From Rhodococcus qingshengii (GTDB taxonomy: Bacteria; Actinomycetota; Actinomycetes; Mycobacteriales; Mycobacteriaceae): DNA of 64,000 nucleotides. Below the pieces are notes generated by a model, which saw only the letters and a program-made list of their open reading frames with translations, had not been told where the DNA came from and did no database searches. How positions within the stretch are numbered: position 1 is the first letter of the stretch; each line of letters begins with the position of its first letter. Positions 29,088 through 37,539 of this stretch are shown one piece after another. Made by a program: the position numbers and the translations under genes. The stretch lies in contig NZ_JAJNCL010000001.1 of the NCBI RefSeq assembly GCF_021025955.1, forward strand, positions 868,001 through 932,000. Reading direction: 5' to 3'.

Positions 29088-29891
29088 ATGTGCGCGACGT
29101 GTGGGTGTGGGGACACCACAGGACCTCGGGTGTCGGTAGTCGCTGACGGAGAACACGAGCAGGAACACGGTCACGGTCACGGGCACGGTCACGGGCATGA
29201 CCATGAGCACGGCCACCCCGACCACACTGTGATTCTCGAGCAGCAGGTACTTGCCAAGAATGACGGCATCGCACTTCACAATCGTGAGTGGATGCGGGCG
29301 CACGGAATCACGGCGCTCAACATCATGAGTTCGCCCGGCGCGGGGAAGACGACGTTGCTGGCGCGAACGATCCGGGAACTCGAACGGCAACGACCTGTCG
29401 CAGTGATCGAAGGTGACCAGGAAACCCGGCTCGATGCCGAACGGATTCGCGAGGCCGGTGCGTCGGTGGTCCAGGTGAACACCGGGGCCGGATGTCACCT
29501 CGACGCGGAGATGATCGACCGCGCACTACGCGCCCTGGATCCCGCAGACAAGTCGCTGCTTCTGATCGAAAACGTCGGAAACCTGGTGTGCCCCGCACTC
29601 TTCGACCTGGGAGAGGAAGGCAAGGTTGTCCTAATTTCGACGCCGGAGGGGGATGACAAGCCGAAAAAGTACCCGCACATCTTTGCCGTCGCGGACCTGG
29701 TGGTTATCAACAAGATCGACTTGCTCCCATACGTCGAGTTCGACGTCGAGGCCTGTGTCGCGCAGGCGAAAATCCTCAATCCTGCTGTGCGCGTCGTTGT
29801 TTTGTCTGCTACGACAGGTGAGGGCATGGACGAGTGGTATGAGTGGATCGGTAGTCGTTCGGCGATTTCTCCGCTGGCCGTTGACAACTGA
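29088..29891 (+). CDS. hypB: Hydrogenase nickel-incorporation GTPase HypB
   Basis: The 267-residue protein begins MCATCGCGDTTGP (high-affinity metal motif), followed by a His/Gly-rich nickel-storage segment at residues 23-46. The P-loop SPGAGKTT is at 82-89, the interface metal ligands Cys136-His137 are in TGAGCHLDAEM, NLVCPALFDLGE surrounds Cys168, and NKIDLLPY gives GTP specificity. It loads Ni into the hydrogenase precursor. A 181-bp gap without a gene follows. Confidence 0.97.
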   Translation: MCATCGCGDTTGPRVSVVADGEHEQEHGHGHGHGHGHDHEHGHPDHTVILEQQVLAKNDGIALHNREWMRAHGITALNIMSSPGAGKTTLLARTIRELERQRPVAVIEGDQETRLDAERIREAGASVVQVNTGAGCHLDAEMIDRALRALDPADKSLLLIENVGNLVCPALFDLGEEGKVVLISTPEGDDKPKKYPHIFAVADLVVINKIDLLPYVEFDVEACVAQAKILNPAVRVVVLSATTGEGMDEWYEWIGSRSAISPLAVDN

Positions 29892-30072
29892 ACTGCTCGG
29901 GTAGTTAATGAAATGAGTGGGTGCCACGCAAGTGGGCCGAGGTTCGACTCCGGTGGCGTCAGCGTTTCGGTGCCGCGGCAATTCGAAGCCTTTGGGTTTC
30001 GAGGTCATAGCGTGTCAGGCCAGTCGCGGCGCTGAGAGTCAAGGCGCAAGTGCACCCGTGAAAGCTGCTGAC

Positions 30073-31188
30073 ATGGACACACAAAAATCGACTGCTGGCA
30101 CCACGGCGGAACCTGCCTCCGAAAGCGCAGCGACCTCCCGAAGTGCAGCGGCGAAAGCGGAAGAAACCTTGATTCACGTGCTGTGGATCAATGCCGGGCT
30201 CAGTTGCGACGGTGATTCGGTGGCGCTGACTGCTGCCACGCAACCCAGTATCGAGGAGATCGCGCTCGGTGCGTTGCCCGGCCTGCCTCAGGTAGCGGTT
30301 CACTGGCCGCTCATCGACTTCGAATGCGGACCGCAAGGTGGCGCTGACGATTTCCTGGAGTGGTTCTGGAAAGCCGACCGGGGAGAATTGGAACCCTTTG
30401 TTCTTGTTGTCGAAGGATCGATACCGAACGAGAAACTCCACGACGAAGGGTACTGGTGTGGCTTCGGGAACAATCGCGAAACCGGCCAACCGGTCACCAC
30501 GAGCGAATGGCTCGACAAGCTGGCACCGAAAGCCACTGCGGTAGTTGCAGTCGGCACGTGTGCGACCTACGGCGGAATACATGCGATGGCCGGCAATCCG
30601 ACCGGTGCGATGGGTGTGCCGGACTATCTCGGGTGGAGCTGGAAGTCGAAGGCGGGCATCCCGATCGTGTGCGTTCCCGGGTGTCCCATTCAACCGGACA
30701 ACCTCTCCGAGACCCTGACCTATCTTCTGTACATGGCCACTGACCAGGCGCCGATGATTCCCTTGGACGAATCCCTGCGCCCGCAGTGGCTTTTCGGTGC
30801 CACCGTTCACGAGGGCTGTGACCGTGGCGGATATTACGAACAGGGCGAGTTCGCGACGGAGTACGGGTCACCGAAGTGCATCGTCAAACTCGGGTGTTGG
30901 GGACCGGTCGTGAAATGCAATGTCCCCAAACGCGGTTGGATCAACGGCGTTGGCGGGTGTCCCAACGTCGGCGGGATCTGCATCGGGTGCACGATGCCGG
31001 GATTCCCCGACAAGTTCATGCCGTTCATGGATGAACCGCCCGGCGGCAAACTCTCCACCAAAGCGGTGGGAATGTACGGGTCCGTGATTCACAGTCTGCG
31101 CCGGATTACCGGCCACACGTTGGACAAGGAACCGCACTGGCGCGAGCGCGGGTCGAAGTTGCTCACCGGTGCAACGCGTACGTGGTGA
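30073..31188 (+). CDS. hhyS: Group 1h [NiFe]-hydrogenase small subunit
   Basis: The 371-residue protein holds the iron-sulfur clusters of the enzyme. In the proximal cluster motif, SCDGDS (45-48) replaces the usual C-x2-C, so Asp48 stands in for the second Cys; Cys163 (GTCATYGG) and Cys204 (VPGCPIQPDN) complete a 3Cys-1Asp site, as in the actinobacterial-type hydrogenase of Ralstonia. Further ligands lie at His246/Cys249, Cys269/275/282 and Cys296/303/306. There is no Tat signal, so it is cytoplasmic. The first 30 residues are an Ala/Ser-rich extension. Confidence 0.93.
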   Translation: MDTQKSTAGTTAEPASESAATSRSAAAKAEETLIHVLWINAGLSCDGDSVALTAATQPSIEEIALGALPGLPQVAVHWPLIDFECGPQGGADDFLEWFWKADRGELEPFVLVVEGSIPNEKLHDEGYWCGFGNNRETGQPVTTSEWLDKLAPKATAVVAVGTCATYGGIHAMAGNPTGAMGVPDYLGWSWKSKAGIPIVCVPGCPIQPDNLSETLTYLLYMATDQAPMIPLDESLRPQWLFGATVHEGCDRGGYYEQGEFATEYGSPKCIVKLGCWGPVVKCNVPKRGWINGVGGCPNVGGICIGCTMPGFPDKFMPFMDEPPGGKLSTKAVGMYGSVIHSLRRITGHTLDKEPHWRERGSKLLTGATRTW

Positions 31189-31242
31189 CTGACCGGATAC
31201 ATTCAAATCAGTTCGTGAGCAACGTCTCTGGGAGGCACTGCA

Positions 31243-33036
31243 ATGACGGCCATCGTTCCTGAACCCACCTCGGCTGCGGACCGCGACGGTCTTGTCGAGA
31301 TGGCGTGGGACCCCATCACCCGAATCGTCGGCAGCCTGGGCATCTACACCAAGATCGACTTCGCCAATCGCGAAGTGGTGGAGTGCCACAGCACGTCGTC
31401 GATTTTTCGTGGGTATTCCCTGTTCATGAAGGGGAAGGACCCGCGCGACGCGCATTTCATCACCAGTCGTATCTGCGGCATCTGCGGTGACAATCACGCC
31501 ACGTGCTCGTGCTACGCACAGAACATGGCGTACGGCGTCAAGCCGCCGCACCTGGGCGAGTGGATCGTCAATCTCGGCGAGGCCGCCGAGTACATGTTCG
31601 ACCACAACATCTTTCAAGAGAATCTGGTCGCGGTCGACTACTGCGAGAAGATGGTCTCCGAGACGAATCCCGGTGTGCTGGCGCAGGCGGAGAACACGCG
31701 CTGCCCGCACGAGGACCAGCACGGTTATTGCACGATCGCCGACATAATGAGGACTCTCAATCCGTTCACGGGTGAGTTCTATCGCGAAGCGTTGCAAGTC
31801 TCGCGTTCGACCCGTGAAATGTTCTGCCTGATGGAGGGTAGGCACGTTCACCCGTCGACGCTCTATCCCGGTGGCGTCGGCACGGTCGCGACGATCGAAC
31901 TGATGACGGACTACATGTCGCGGCTGATGCGGTACGTCGAATTCATGAAGAAGGTCGTGCCCATGCACGACGACCTGTTCGACTTCTTCTACGAGGCGCT
32001 GCCTGGCTACGAAAAGGTAGGCCTGCGGCGGACCTTGCTGGGTTGTTGGGGTTCGTTCCAAGACCCCGAGTACTGCAATTTCTCGTACAAGGACATGACC
32101 GACTGGGGTCGGAAGATGTTTGTCACTCCCGGTGTTGTTGTCGACGGCAAACTGGTCACCACGGATCTGGTGGACATCAACCTCGGTATCCGAATCATGC
32201 TGGGCTCCTCGTATTACGAGGACTGGAGTGATCAGGAGATGTTCGTCAAAACCGATCCGCTGGGTAACCCGGTCGATCGCAGGCACCCGTGGAATCAACA
32301 CACCAACCCCCACCCGCAGAAGCGGAACCTCGAGGACAAGTACAGCTGGGTCATGTCACCGCGATGGTTCGACGGAAAAGACAATCTCGCTCTGGACACC
32401 GGCGGGGGAGCATTGGCTCGTCTGTGGAGCACCGCTCTGGCCGGCCTGGTCGACATCGGATACCTCGAGTCGACCGGACACAGTGTGAAGATCAATCTTC
32501 CGAAAACAGCGTTGAAGGGTCCGGTGTCGCTGGAGTGGAAAATTCCGGAACACGGCAGCAACACTCTCGAAAGGAACCGTGCGCGAACCTATTTCCAGGC
32601 GTATGCAGCGGCCGCTGCCCTGCATTTCGCCGAGAAGGCGCTTGTCGAGATCCGGGCCGGCCGCACCAAGACATGGGAGTCGTTCGAGGTCCCGGACGAG
32701 GGGATCGGCTGCGGATTCACCGAAGCCGTTCGCGGAGTTCTCTCTCATCACATGGTGATTCGTGACGGAAAGATCGCGAACTATCACCCGTACCCACCGA
32801 CCCCATGGAATGCGAGCCCGCGCGACAGCTACGGAACCCCCGGTCCATACGAGGATGCCGTGCAGGGTCAGCCGATCTTCGAGGAGAACGATCGAGACCA
32901 CTTCAAGGGCATCGACATCATGCGGACCGTGCGTAGTTTCGATCCTTGCCTGCCGTGCGGCGTCCACATGTACCTCGGCGGCGGTAAGACCTTGGAGAAG
33001 TTGCATTCGCCGACGCAGTCCGTGACCGGGGAGTGA
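31243..33036 (+). CDS. hhyL: Group 1h [NiFe]-hydrogenase large subunit
   Basis: The 597-residue catalytic subunit binds the Ni-Fe(CN)2CO centre through Cys78 and Cys81 (RICGICGDNH) and Cys569 and Cys572 (DPCLPCGVH). A 22-residue C-terminal peptide beginning MYLGGGK follows His575 and should be removed by the maturation protease at 36754. A GGGAGG site lies before the ATG. Group 1h enzymes oxidise H2 down to atmospheric levels to feed respiration during starvation (family knowledge). Confidence 0.95.
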   Translation: MTAIVPEPTSAADRDGLVEMAWDPITRIVGSLGIYTKIDFANREVVECHSTSSIFRGYSLFMKGKDPRDAHFITSRICGICGDNHATCSCYAQNMAYGVKPPHLGEWIVNLGEAAEYMFDHNIFQENLVAVDYCEKMVSETNPGVLAQAENTRCPHEDQHGYCTIADIMRTLNPFTGEFYREALQVSRSTREMFCLMEGRHVHPSTLYPGGVGTVATIELMTDYMSRLMRYVEFMKKVVPMHDDLFDFFYEALPGYEKVGLRRTLLGCWGSFQDPEYCNFSYKDMTDWGRKMFVTPGVVVDGKLVTTDLVDINLGIRIMLGSSYYEDWSDQEMFVKTDPLGNPVDRRHPWNQHTNPHPQKRNLEDKYSWVMSPRWFDGKDNLALDTGGGALARLWSTALAGLVDIGYLESTGHSVKINLPKTALKGPVSLEWKIPEHGSNTLERNRARTYFQAYAAAAALHFAEKALVEIRAGRTKTWESFEVPDEGIGCGFTEAVRGVLSHHMVIRDGKIANYHPYPPTPWNASPRDSYGTPGPYEDAVQGQPIFEENDRDHFKGIDIMRTVRSFDPCLPCGVHMYLGGGKTLEKLHSPTQSVTGE

Positions 33037-33039
33037 TCG

Positions 33040-33942
33040 ATGGAACAATCGGCCGACTACTGGCGCGGAGCAGGTGAGCGCATCGAGACGTTGTTGCAAG
33101 CCAATGCCGGTGCAGGCCCGGTGGCCAGAGATCGCGCCGAGCAACTGGTGCGTGAAGTCGTGCAGTTGTACGGCGCAGCACTCGAACGCACCGTCGCGCT
33201 GGCGGATCCGGCCACGATGGATGCGATGGTTCGCGACGATCTGGTGTCCAGCCTCCTATTGGTGCACGGACTTCACCCGCACGACGTGGAGACGCGCGTC
33301 CGCACTGCGCTCGACAGCGTGCGTCCGTACCTCGGCTCGCACGGCGGCGACGTCGAACTGATCGAGGTGGCGAATGGAGTCGTGCGGCTCCGTCTGCTCG
33401 GGAGCTGTAACAGCTGTCCTTCGTCGTCGGTCACCCTCGAAACCGCCGTCCAGGATGCGGTGCAGGCGGCGGCACCCGAGACCACCGGAATCGACGTCGA
33501 AACACCTGACCCGCACGAGGTGAAGGCGGGTGTGATCTCGGTCGAGTCCCTGTTCTCGCACGTACACGCCGACGGGGGAGGTGCGCACTGGGTGGAGGTC
33601 CCCGAATTTGCCGAAGTCGACGTGGGTGAGGTCGCGGGGTTCCGGGTATCGGGCACCGATCTGTTGGTCTGTCGCTCCGGTGACGATCTGTACGCGTATC
33701 GCGACCAATGCCCAGTGTGTGAGCACTCGATGGCGGGGGCTGTGCTCGAACGCATGATGGGCCGACCTGCCCGAGACGCCGCCGTCCTCACCTGTCCGAC
33801 GTGCTCTGCTCACTTCAGTGTGTACGGAGCGGGAGCACGGGTGGGCACCGGCTCCGAGCATCTGGCGCCTGTGCCGGTGCTGATTCGCGACGGAGTGCTC
33901 TCGGTCGCGCTTGCTGACGATTCAGTGATACCGGTGACCTAG
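33040..33942 (+). CDS. hhyE: NifU-Rieske fusion protein, HhyE-like
   Basis: The 300-residue protein starts 3 bases after hhyL. Residues about 85-150 are a NifU C-terminal domain with GSCNSCPSSS (Cys123, Cys126). Residues about 185-295 are Rieske-like: Cys227-x-His229 and Cys255-x2-His258 are the [2Fe-2S] ligands, 25 residues apart, and each is preceded by an extra Cys (224 and 252, CPxC). Its place matches the mycobacterial iron-sulfur protein HhyE, required for hydrogenase activity. It may pass electrons or build clusters. Confidence 0.85.
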   Translation: MEQSADYWRGAGERIETLLQANAGAGPVARDRAEQLVREVVQLYGAALERTVALADPATMDAMVRDDLVSSLLLVHGLHPHDVETRVRTALDSVRPYLGSHGGDVELIEVANGVVRLRLLGSCNSCPSSSVTLETAVQDAVQAAAPETTGIDVETPDPHEVKAGVISVESLFSHVHADGGGAHWVEVPEFAEVDVGEVAGFRVSGTDLLVCRSGDDLYAYRDQCPVCEHSMAGAVLERMMGRPARDAAVLTCPTCSAHFSVYGAGARVGTGSEHLAPVPVLIRDGVLSVALADDSVIPVT

Positions 33943-33961
33943 CCGTGAACGCAGCCCGGTT

Positions 33962-34582
33962 ATGAAAGTCACTGTGGGAGAGGTGCTCACACGAATCGCC
34001 TCGACGCGCGCCGTTCCGACCGGACCGCGGTGTGAGATGTGCGCGGCGGGCATAGGTGACGAACACCAACACGTCGTGGACGTACAGGTCCGGAGCCTGA
34101 TGTGCGTGTGCCGTCCCTGCTATCTACTCTTTGCGCCGGTCGACGCAGACCTTCGATACAAGGCGGTTCCCGATCGGTATCTCGAATTTCCGAACTTCGA
34201 CCTAGGACCTGGCCGGTGGGAGTCTCTGGAAATCCCCGTCGGCCTGGCATTCTTCTTTCGAAACTCACTCCTCGACAAGTACATAGTCTTCTACCCGGGA
34301 CCGGCCGGAGCTACCGAATCCGAGTTGCCCATCGACGCGTTCGAGACTGTGCACGACGAGAATCCGGGGCTCTCGCAGATGCGCGCCGACGTCGAGGCCT
34401 TGATAGTGTCCGTGCCCACGTCAGGGCAATCGCCGAGATGCTTCGTTGTTCCCATCGACGCCTGTTACGAGCTGGTGGGACGGTTGCGCACCGTGTGGCG
34501 CGGATTCGACGGTGGCCAGGATGCCGCACGCGCAGTGGACGAGTTCTTCGGGCGCGTCGAGGCGCGAAGCAGGTCGGCATGA
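33962..34582 (+). CDS. Hydrogenase-operon protein, DUF5947-like
   Basis: The 206-residue soluble protein has a Cys-rich N-terminus: Cys24 and Cys27 (PRCEMC), His35 and His37, and Cys48/50/53 (MCVCRPC), which looks like a zinc or iron site. The middle section has LEFPNFDLGPGRWESLEIPV. It resembles the DUF5947 proteins that accompany actinobacterial hydrogenases. The function is unknown. Its stop overlaps the next start (ATGA). Confidence 0.7.
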   Translation: MKVTVGEVLTRIASTRAVPTGPRCEMCAAGIGDEHQHVVDVQVRSLMCVCRPCYLLFAPVDADLRYKAVPDRYLEFPNFDLGPGRWESLEIPVGLAFFFRNSLLDKYIVFYPGPAGATESELPIDAFETVHDENPGLSQMRADVEALIVSVPTSGQSPRCFVVPIDACYELVGRLRTVWRGFDGGQDAARAVDEFFGRVEARSRSA

Positions 34583-35217
34583 CTGTTCTCGACTTCTCGG
34601 TCGACAACGTGGAGGTGGAACCGTACGCGGTTACGCCGAATCTGACGGTGAGATTGAGAATGTCGGAATCCACCGGCGCGACCGTCCGTGCGGTGGCTCT
34701 GCGCGCGCAGGTTCGAATCGAACCGCACCGCCGACCGTACTCCGACGCGGAAGGGGAAGGTCTGCGCGATCTCTTCGGTCCGCGGGAGCGTTGGTCGAGT
34801 ACGCTGCGCACCTTCCTGTGGATGGAATGCTCCACGGTCGTTCAAGGATTCACCGGAACCACGGTCGTAGCCTTACCCATGGCGTGTACGTACGACTTCT
34901 CGGTGACGGCGTCGAAGTACATGCACGCACTCCGTGACGGAACGATTCCGATCGTGGTACTACTGAGCGGCACGGTATTCACCGACGGACAACGCGGTTT
35001 CTCGGTCCAGCAGATCCCGTGGGACAGATCTGCTGCCTACGAATTGCCGGTCGACGTGTGGAAACAGCTGATGGCCACGCATTATCCGGCCTCCGGCTGG
35101 GTACGCCTCGAGCATGAGACGATTGCCGATCTCGTGCGATTCAAGTCTGCCCACGGCCTCACGGACCTCGATTCAGCCGTGCGGCAGTTGCTGACGGCGA
35201 GCCAGGTGCAGCGATGA
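34579..35217 (+). CDS. Hydrogenase-operon protein, DUF6084-like
   Basis: The 212-residue protein starts MTVLDFSVDNVEVEPYAVTP. An immunoglobulin-like beta-rich first half (LTVRLRMSESTGATVRAVAL) is followed by LFGPRERWSSTLRTF and GTVVALPMACTYDFSV. There is no signal peptide or membrane helix. It resembles the DUF6084 family found between hydrogenase structural and maturation genes. It is translationally coupled on both sides. The function is unknown. Confidence 0.7.
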   Translation: MTVLDFSVDNVEVEPYAVTPNLTVRLRMSESTGATVRAVALRAQVRIEPHRRPYSDAEGEGLRDLFGPRERWSSTLRTFLWMECSTVVQGFTGTTVVALPMACTYDFSVTASKYMHALRDGTIPIVVLLSGTVFTDGQRGFSVQQIPWDRSAAYELPVDVWKQLMATHYPASGWVRLEHETIADLVRFKSAHGLTDLDSAVRQLLTASQVQR

Positions 35218-36578
35218 CTCGAGCTGAGATGGATCACGACGTTCGGGCCGTGGCCGACGCTGTCCTCTACGAGGGCTATCTTCTCTATCCCTACCGGGCC
35301 GGCTCGGCGAAGAATCAATCCCGTTGGCAGTTCGGGGTTCTCGGACCGCCAGGCGCCGCCGAGGTCGGAGTCGGGGAGGAACCGTCGATGTCCGCGCAAT
35401 GTCTGCTCGGCGAATTCGAGCGGAGCGGCGTCGAAGTGACTGCGACTGTGAGGTTTCTGCATCACCAGTCGCGGACGGTTGAACGACTCGGTGCCGGCGG
35501 CGCGTGGATCCCGGTCGATCGGTTGGTAGTCGACGAGCGCGAGTCGATCTCGTGGGACGAAGCCACCGAATCCGAGATCGTCTTGGGTCCGTGGGGTTTG
35601 GACGAACTCGAGGCCGGCGTCGAAGAAACCTTCTGTGCAGTGGGAGTTGTCGACGGAGAGACTCTGTCGGACTCTCGGGGCAGGGTGGTCGGACGGATCG
35701 TTCGGACACGGCTTCCGGTGAATGGCTTCTTGGCAGTGAGCGCCTCCGCCGGGGGCGGACGCACGGTGATTTCCGTGAAGATCATGAATGCCACGAGCGT
35801 CGACGCACGGGACAAGGGCACGGCCACGGCGCAATCGATGCTCGGCACTCACGTCATTTTGAACTGCACGGGCTCGAGGTTCCTGTCGATGTTCGAAGAC
35901 GCAGATCACTTGGAGTCGCTGCGGCAAAATCGCTGTTATCCAGTGCTTGCGGGGACCGAGGACCCCACTCACCCTGGTACATCACCCACCGTTCTGGTGT
36001 CACCGATCATCTTGTACGACTTTCCCGAGATTGCGCCGCAGAGCGAGGGATCTCTCTTCGATTCGACGGAGATCGACGAAATTCTCACCCTGAGAATCCT
36101 TGCCATGACCGACGCGGAAAAGGCGCGGGCGCGGGCAACCGACTCCAAAGCTGCCGACATCATCGACCGATGTGAGCACTTGACGGACGATGATCTAGCA
36201 GGCCTGCACGGTGTGCTGCGAGATCCGCACGCCGGTTCTGATCTGATACCCGAGGTGCCTGACGGCGTGGACTGGTGGACCCCGGAAGCCGACACCAGTG
36301 TTCAACCACGCACCGACGCAGTTCTGATCAACGGCGTCCGCGTCTCCGGTGGAAGTACAGTTCGCCTTCACCCCTCACGTCGCGCTGATGCGCAGGACCT
36401 GTTCTTCGACGGCCGGATCGCCCACGTCGCCACCATTCATGAAGACGTGGACGGCGACATTCATGTTGGGGTGACACTCTTGGACGATCCGGCCGCCGAT
36501 CTGCACAACTGGTACGGCCGCTATCTGTACTTCGCGCCGGACGAGATAGAGCCGATGCCGCGAGACAGCGCGAGTTGA
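35214..36578 (+). CDS. Uncharacterised 454-residue hydrogenase-operon protein
   Basis: This cytoplasmic protein begins with DAVLYEGYLLYPYRAGSAKN, a motif also expected near the start of homologues in other hydrogenase islands. It is mostly beta-rich with a helical stretch near 310-360 (TDAEKARARATDSKAADIID). No known cofactor motif is visible. It is translationally coupled to the DUF6084-like gene (ATGA). The position inside the operon suggests a role in assembly or in a scaffold with the two preceding proteins; this is inference. Confidence 0.75.
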   Translation: MTRAEMDHDVRAVADAVLYEGYLLYPYRAGSAKNQSRWQFGVLGPPGAAEVGVGEEPSMSAQCLLGEFERSGVEVTATVRFLHHQSRTVERLGAGGAWIPVDRLVVDERESISWDEATESEIVLGPWGLDELEAGVEETFCAVGVVDGETLSDSRGRVVGRIVRTRLPVNGFLAVSASAGGGRTVISVKIMNATSVDARDKGTATAQSMLGTHVILNCTGSRFLSMFEDADHLESLRQNRCYPVLAGTEDPTHPGTSPTVLVSPIILYDFPEIAPQSEGSLFDSTEIDEILTLRILAMTDAEKARARATDSKAADIIDRCEHLTDDDLAGLHGVLRDPHAGSDLIPEVPDGVDWWTPEADTSVQPRTDAVLINGVRVSGGSTVRLHPSRRADAQDLFFDGRIAHVATIHEDVDGDIHVGVTLLDDPAADLHNWYGRYLYFAPDEIEPMPRDSAS

Positions 36579-36627
36579 CGTGCTTCACAGCTATCGGACT
36601 TCACAGCTATCGAGAGGAGAACTCGCC

Positions 36628-36747
36628 ATGAGGAACATGGGATTGCTGTCGACGGCACTTCTCGGCGCCACCGCGATCGCAGCCGCGGTCGTTCTGGTGG
36701 TGTCGATGCCGGACATCCAGCGCTATCTGCGAATGCGAAAGATGTAA
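36628..36747 (+). CDS. 39-residue membrane peptide in hydrogenase operon (DUF6893-like)
   Basis: The frame starts at ATG 36628 right after a GAGAGGAGA site and encodes MRNMGLLSTALLGATAIAAA followed by VVLVVSMPDIQRYLRMRKM. One membrane helix (residues 5-26) is followed by a short basic tail. It resembles the DUF6893 small proteins of actinobacterial hydrogenase clusters. It is the only membrane protein of the island, so it could anchor the complex or an accessory protein to the membrane (inference). Confidence 0.75.
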   Translation: MRNMGLLSTALLGATAIAAAVVLVVSMPDIQRYLRMRKM

Positions 36748-36753
36748 AACGCT

Positions 36754-37248
36754 GTGCGCGTGCTGATTGCAGGTGTCGGAAACATATTTCTCGAAGACGA
36801 CGGATTCGGCCCCGAAGTTGTTCGGGCGCTGCAGCATGAGATTCTCCCGTCGGGAGCTCGCCTGGTCGACTACGGAATTCGGGGGGTGCATCTGGCCTAC
36901 GACTTGTTGGAGTCGTGGGACGCGCTGGTGCTGATCGACGCCTTACCGGTGACCGGAGTCCCGGGGAAGCTCGCGATCGTCGAAGTGGACCCCGAAAGTG
37001 AAGGCACGCAAGGAGGTTTCGACGCGCACTCGATGCATCCGAGTTCGGTGTTTGCCAGCCTGCAGGCGCTCGGCGGAACACTCCCGCGGACGTTCGTGGT
37101 GGGGGCACACGCGAAATCGATTGGCGACGGAATCGGATTGAGTGCAGAGATGCGTGATTCGGTGGGGCAAGCCGCCTCTGCGGTGATGGCACTCGTCCGG
37201 TCGATCGACGTGGATTGTGATGCCACCACCTTGGGGCCGGAGGTGTGA
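36754..37248 (+). CDS. Hydrogenase maturation endopeptidase (HyaD/HybD-type)
   Basis: The 164-residue protein starts at GTG 36754, 6 bases after the small peptide gene. MRVLIAGVGNIFLEDDGFGP is the family signature; Asp15/Asp16, Asp62 (LIDALPV) and His92 or His95 (DAHSMHP) match the nickel-sensing ligands of HybD. It should cut the large subunit after His575. A separate protease of this kind is expected for every [NiFe]-hydrogenase with a C-terminal extension. Confidence 0.92.
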   Translation: MRVLIAGVGNIFLEDDGFGPEVVRALQHEILPSGARLVDYGIRGVHLAYDLLESWDALVLIDALPVTGVPGKLAIVEVDPESEGTQGGFDAHSMHPSSVFASLQALGGTLPRTFVVGAHAKSIGDGIGLSAEMRDSVGQAASAVMALVRSIDVDCDATTLGPEV

Positions 37249-37251
37249 GTC

Positions 37252-37539
37252 ATGTGTCTGGGGATTCCGGGACGGGTACGCGAACTACTGGACGGGTACG
37301 GCGGTCAACTCGCCCTCGTCGACGTGGAAGGTGCGCCACGCAAGGTCAACATCGGCATGCTCGACGAAGGCACCGTCACGGCAGGTGACTGGGTGGTGAT
37401 CCACATGGGCTTTGCAGTCGAGAAGGTCGACGAGCAGGGAGCACGCCACGCTCGGGCAGGCCTCGAACTGATGGGCCGTGGTGGTCATGACGGTGAGATC
37501 GACGACTCCGATACTCGTACGGGCGAGGTCGGGACATGA
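37252..37539 (+). CDS. hypC: Hydrogenase maturation chaperone HypC (copy 1)
   Basis: The 95-residue protein starts MCLGIPGRVRELLDGY; Cys2 binds the Fe(CN)2CO unit with HypD. VIHMGFAVEKVDEQGA is the conserved C-terminal motif. The last 20 residues are an extra acidic tail. The stop overlaps the hypF start by 4 bp. A second hypC lies at 39841. Confidence 0.95.
   Translation: MCLGIPGRVRELLDGYGGQLALVDVEGAPRKVNIGMLDEGTVTAGDWVVIHMGFAVEKVDEQGARHARAGLELMGRGGHDGEIDDSDTRTGEVGT

Noticed and set aside
29925..29975. tRNA-like T-loop sequence GAGGTTCGACTCC upstream of hhyS
   Set aside because: The T-stem would have only two base pairs and no D-arm, anticodon arm or acceptor stem can be drawn, so it is not a tRNA.
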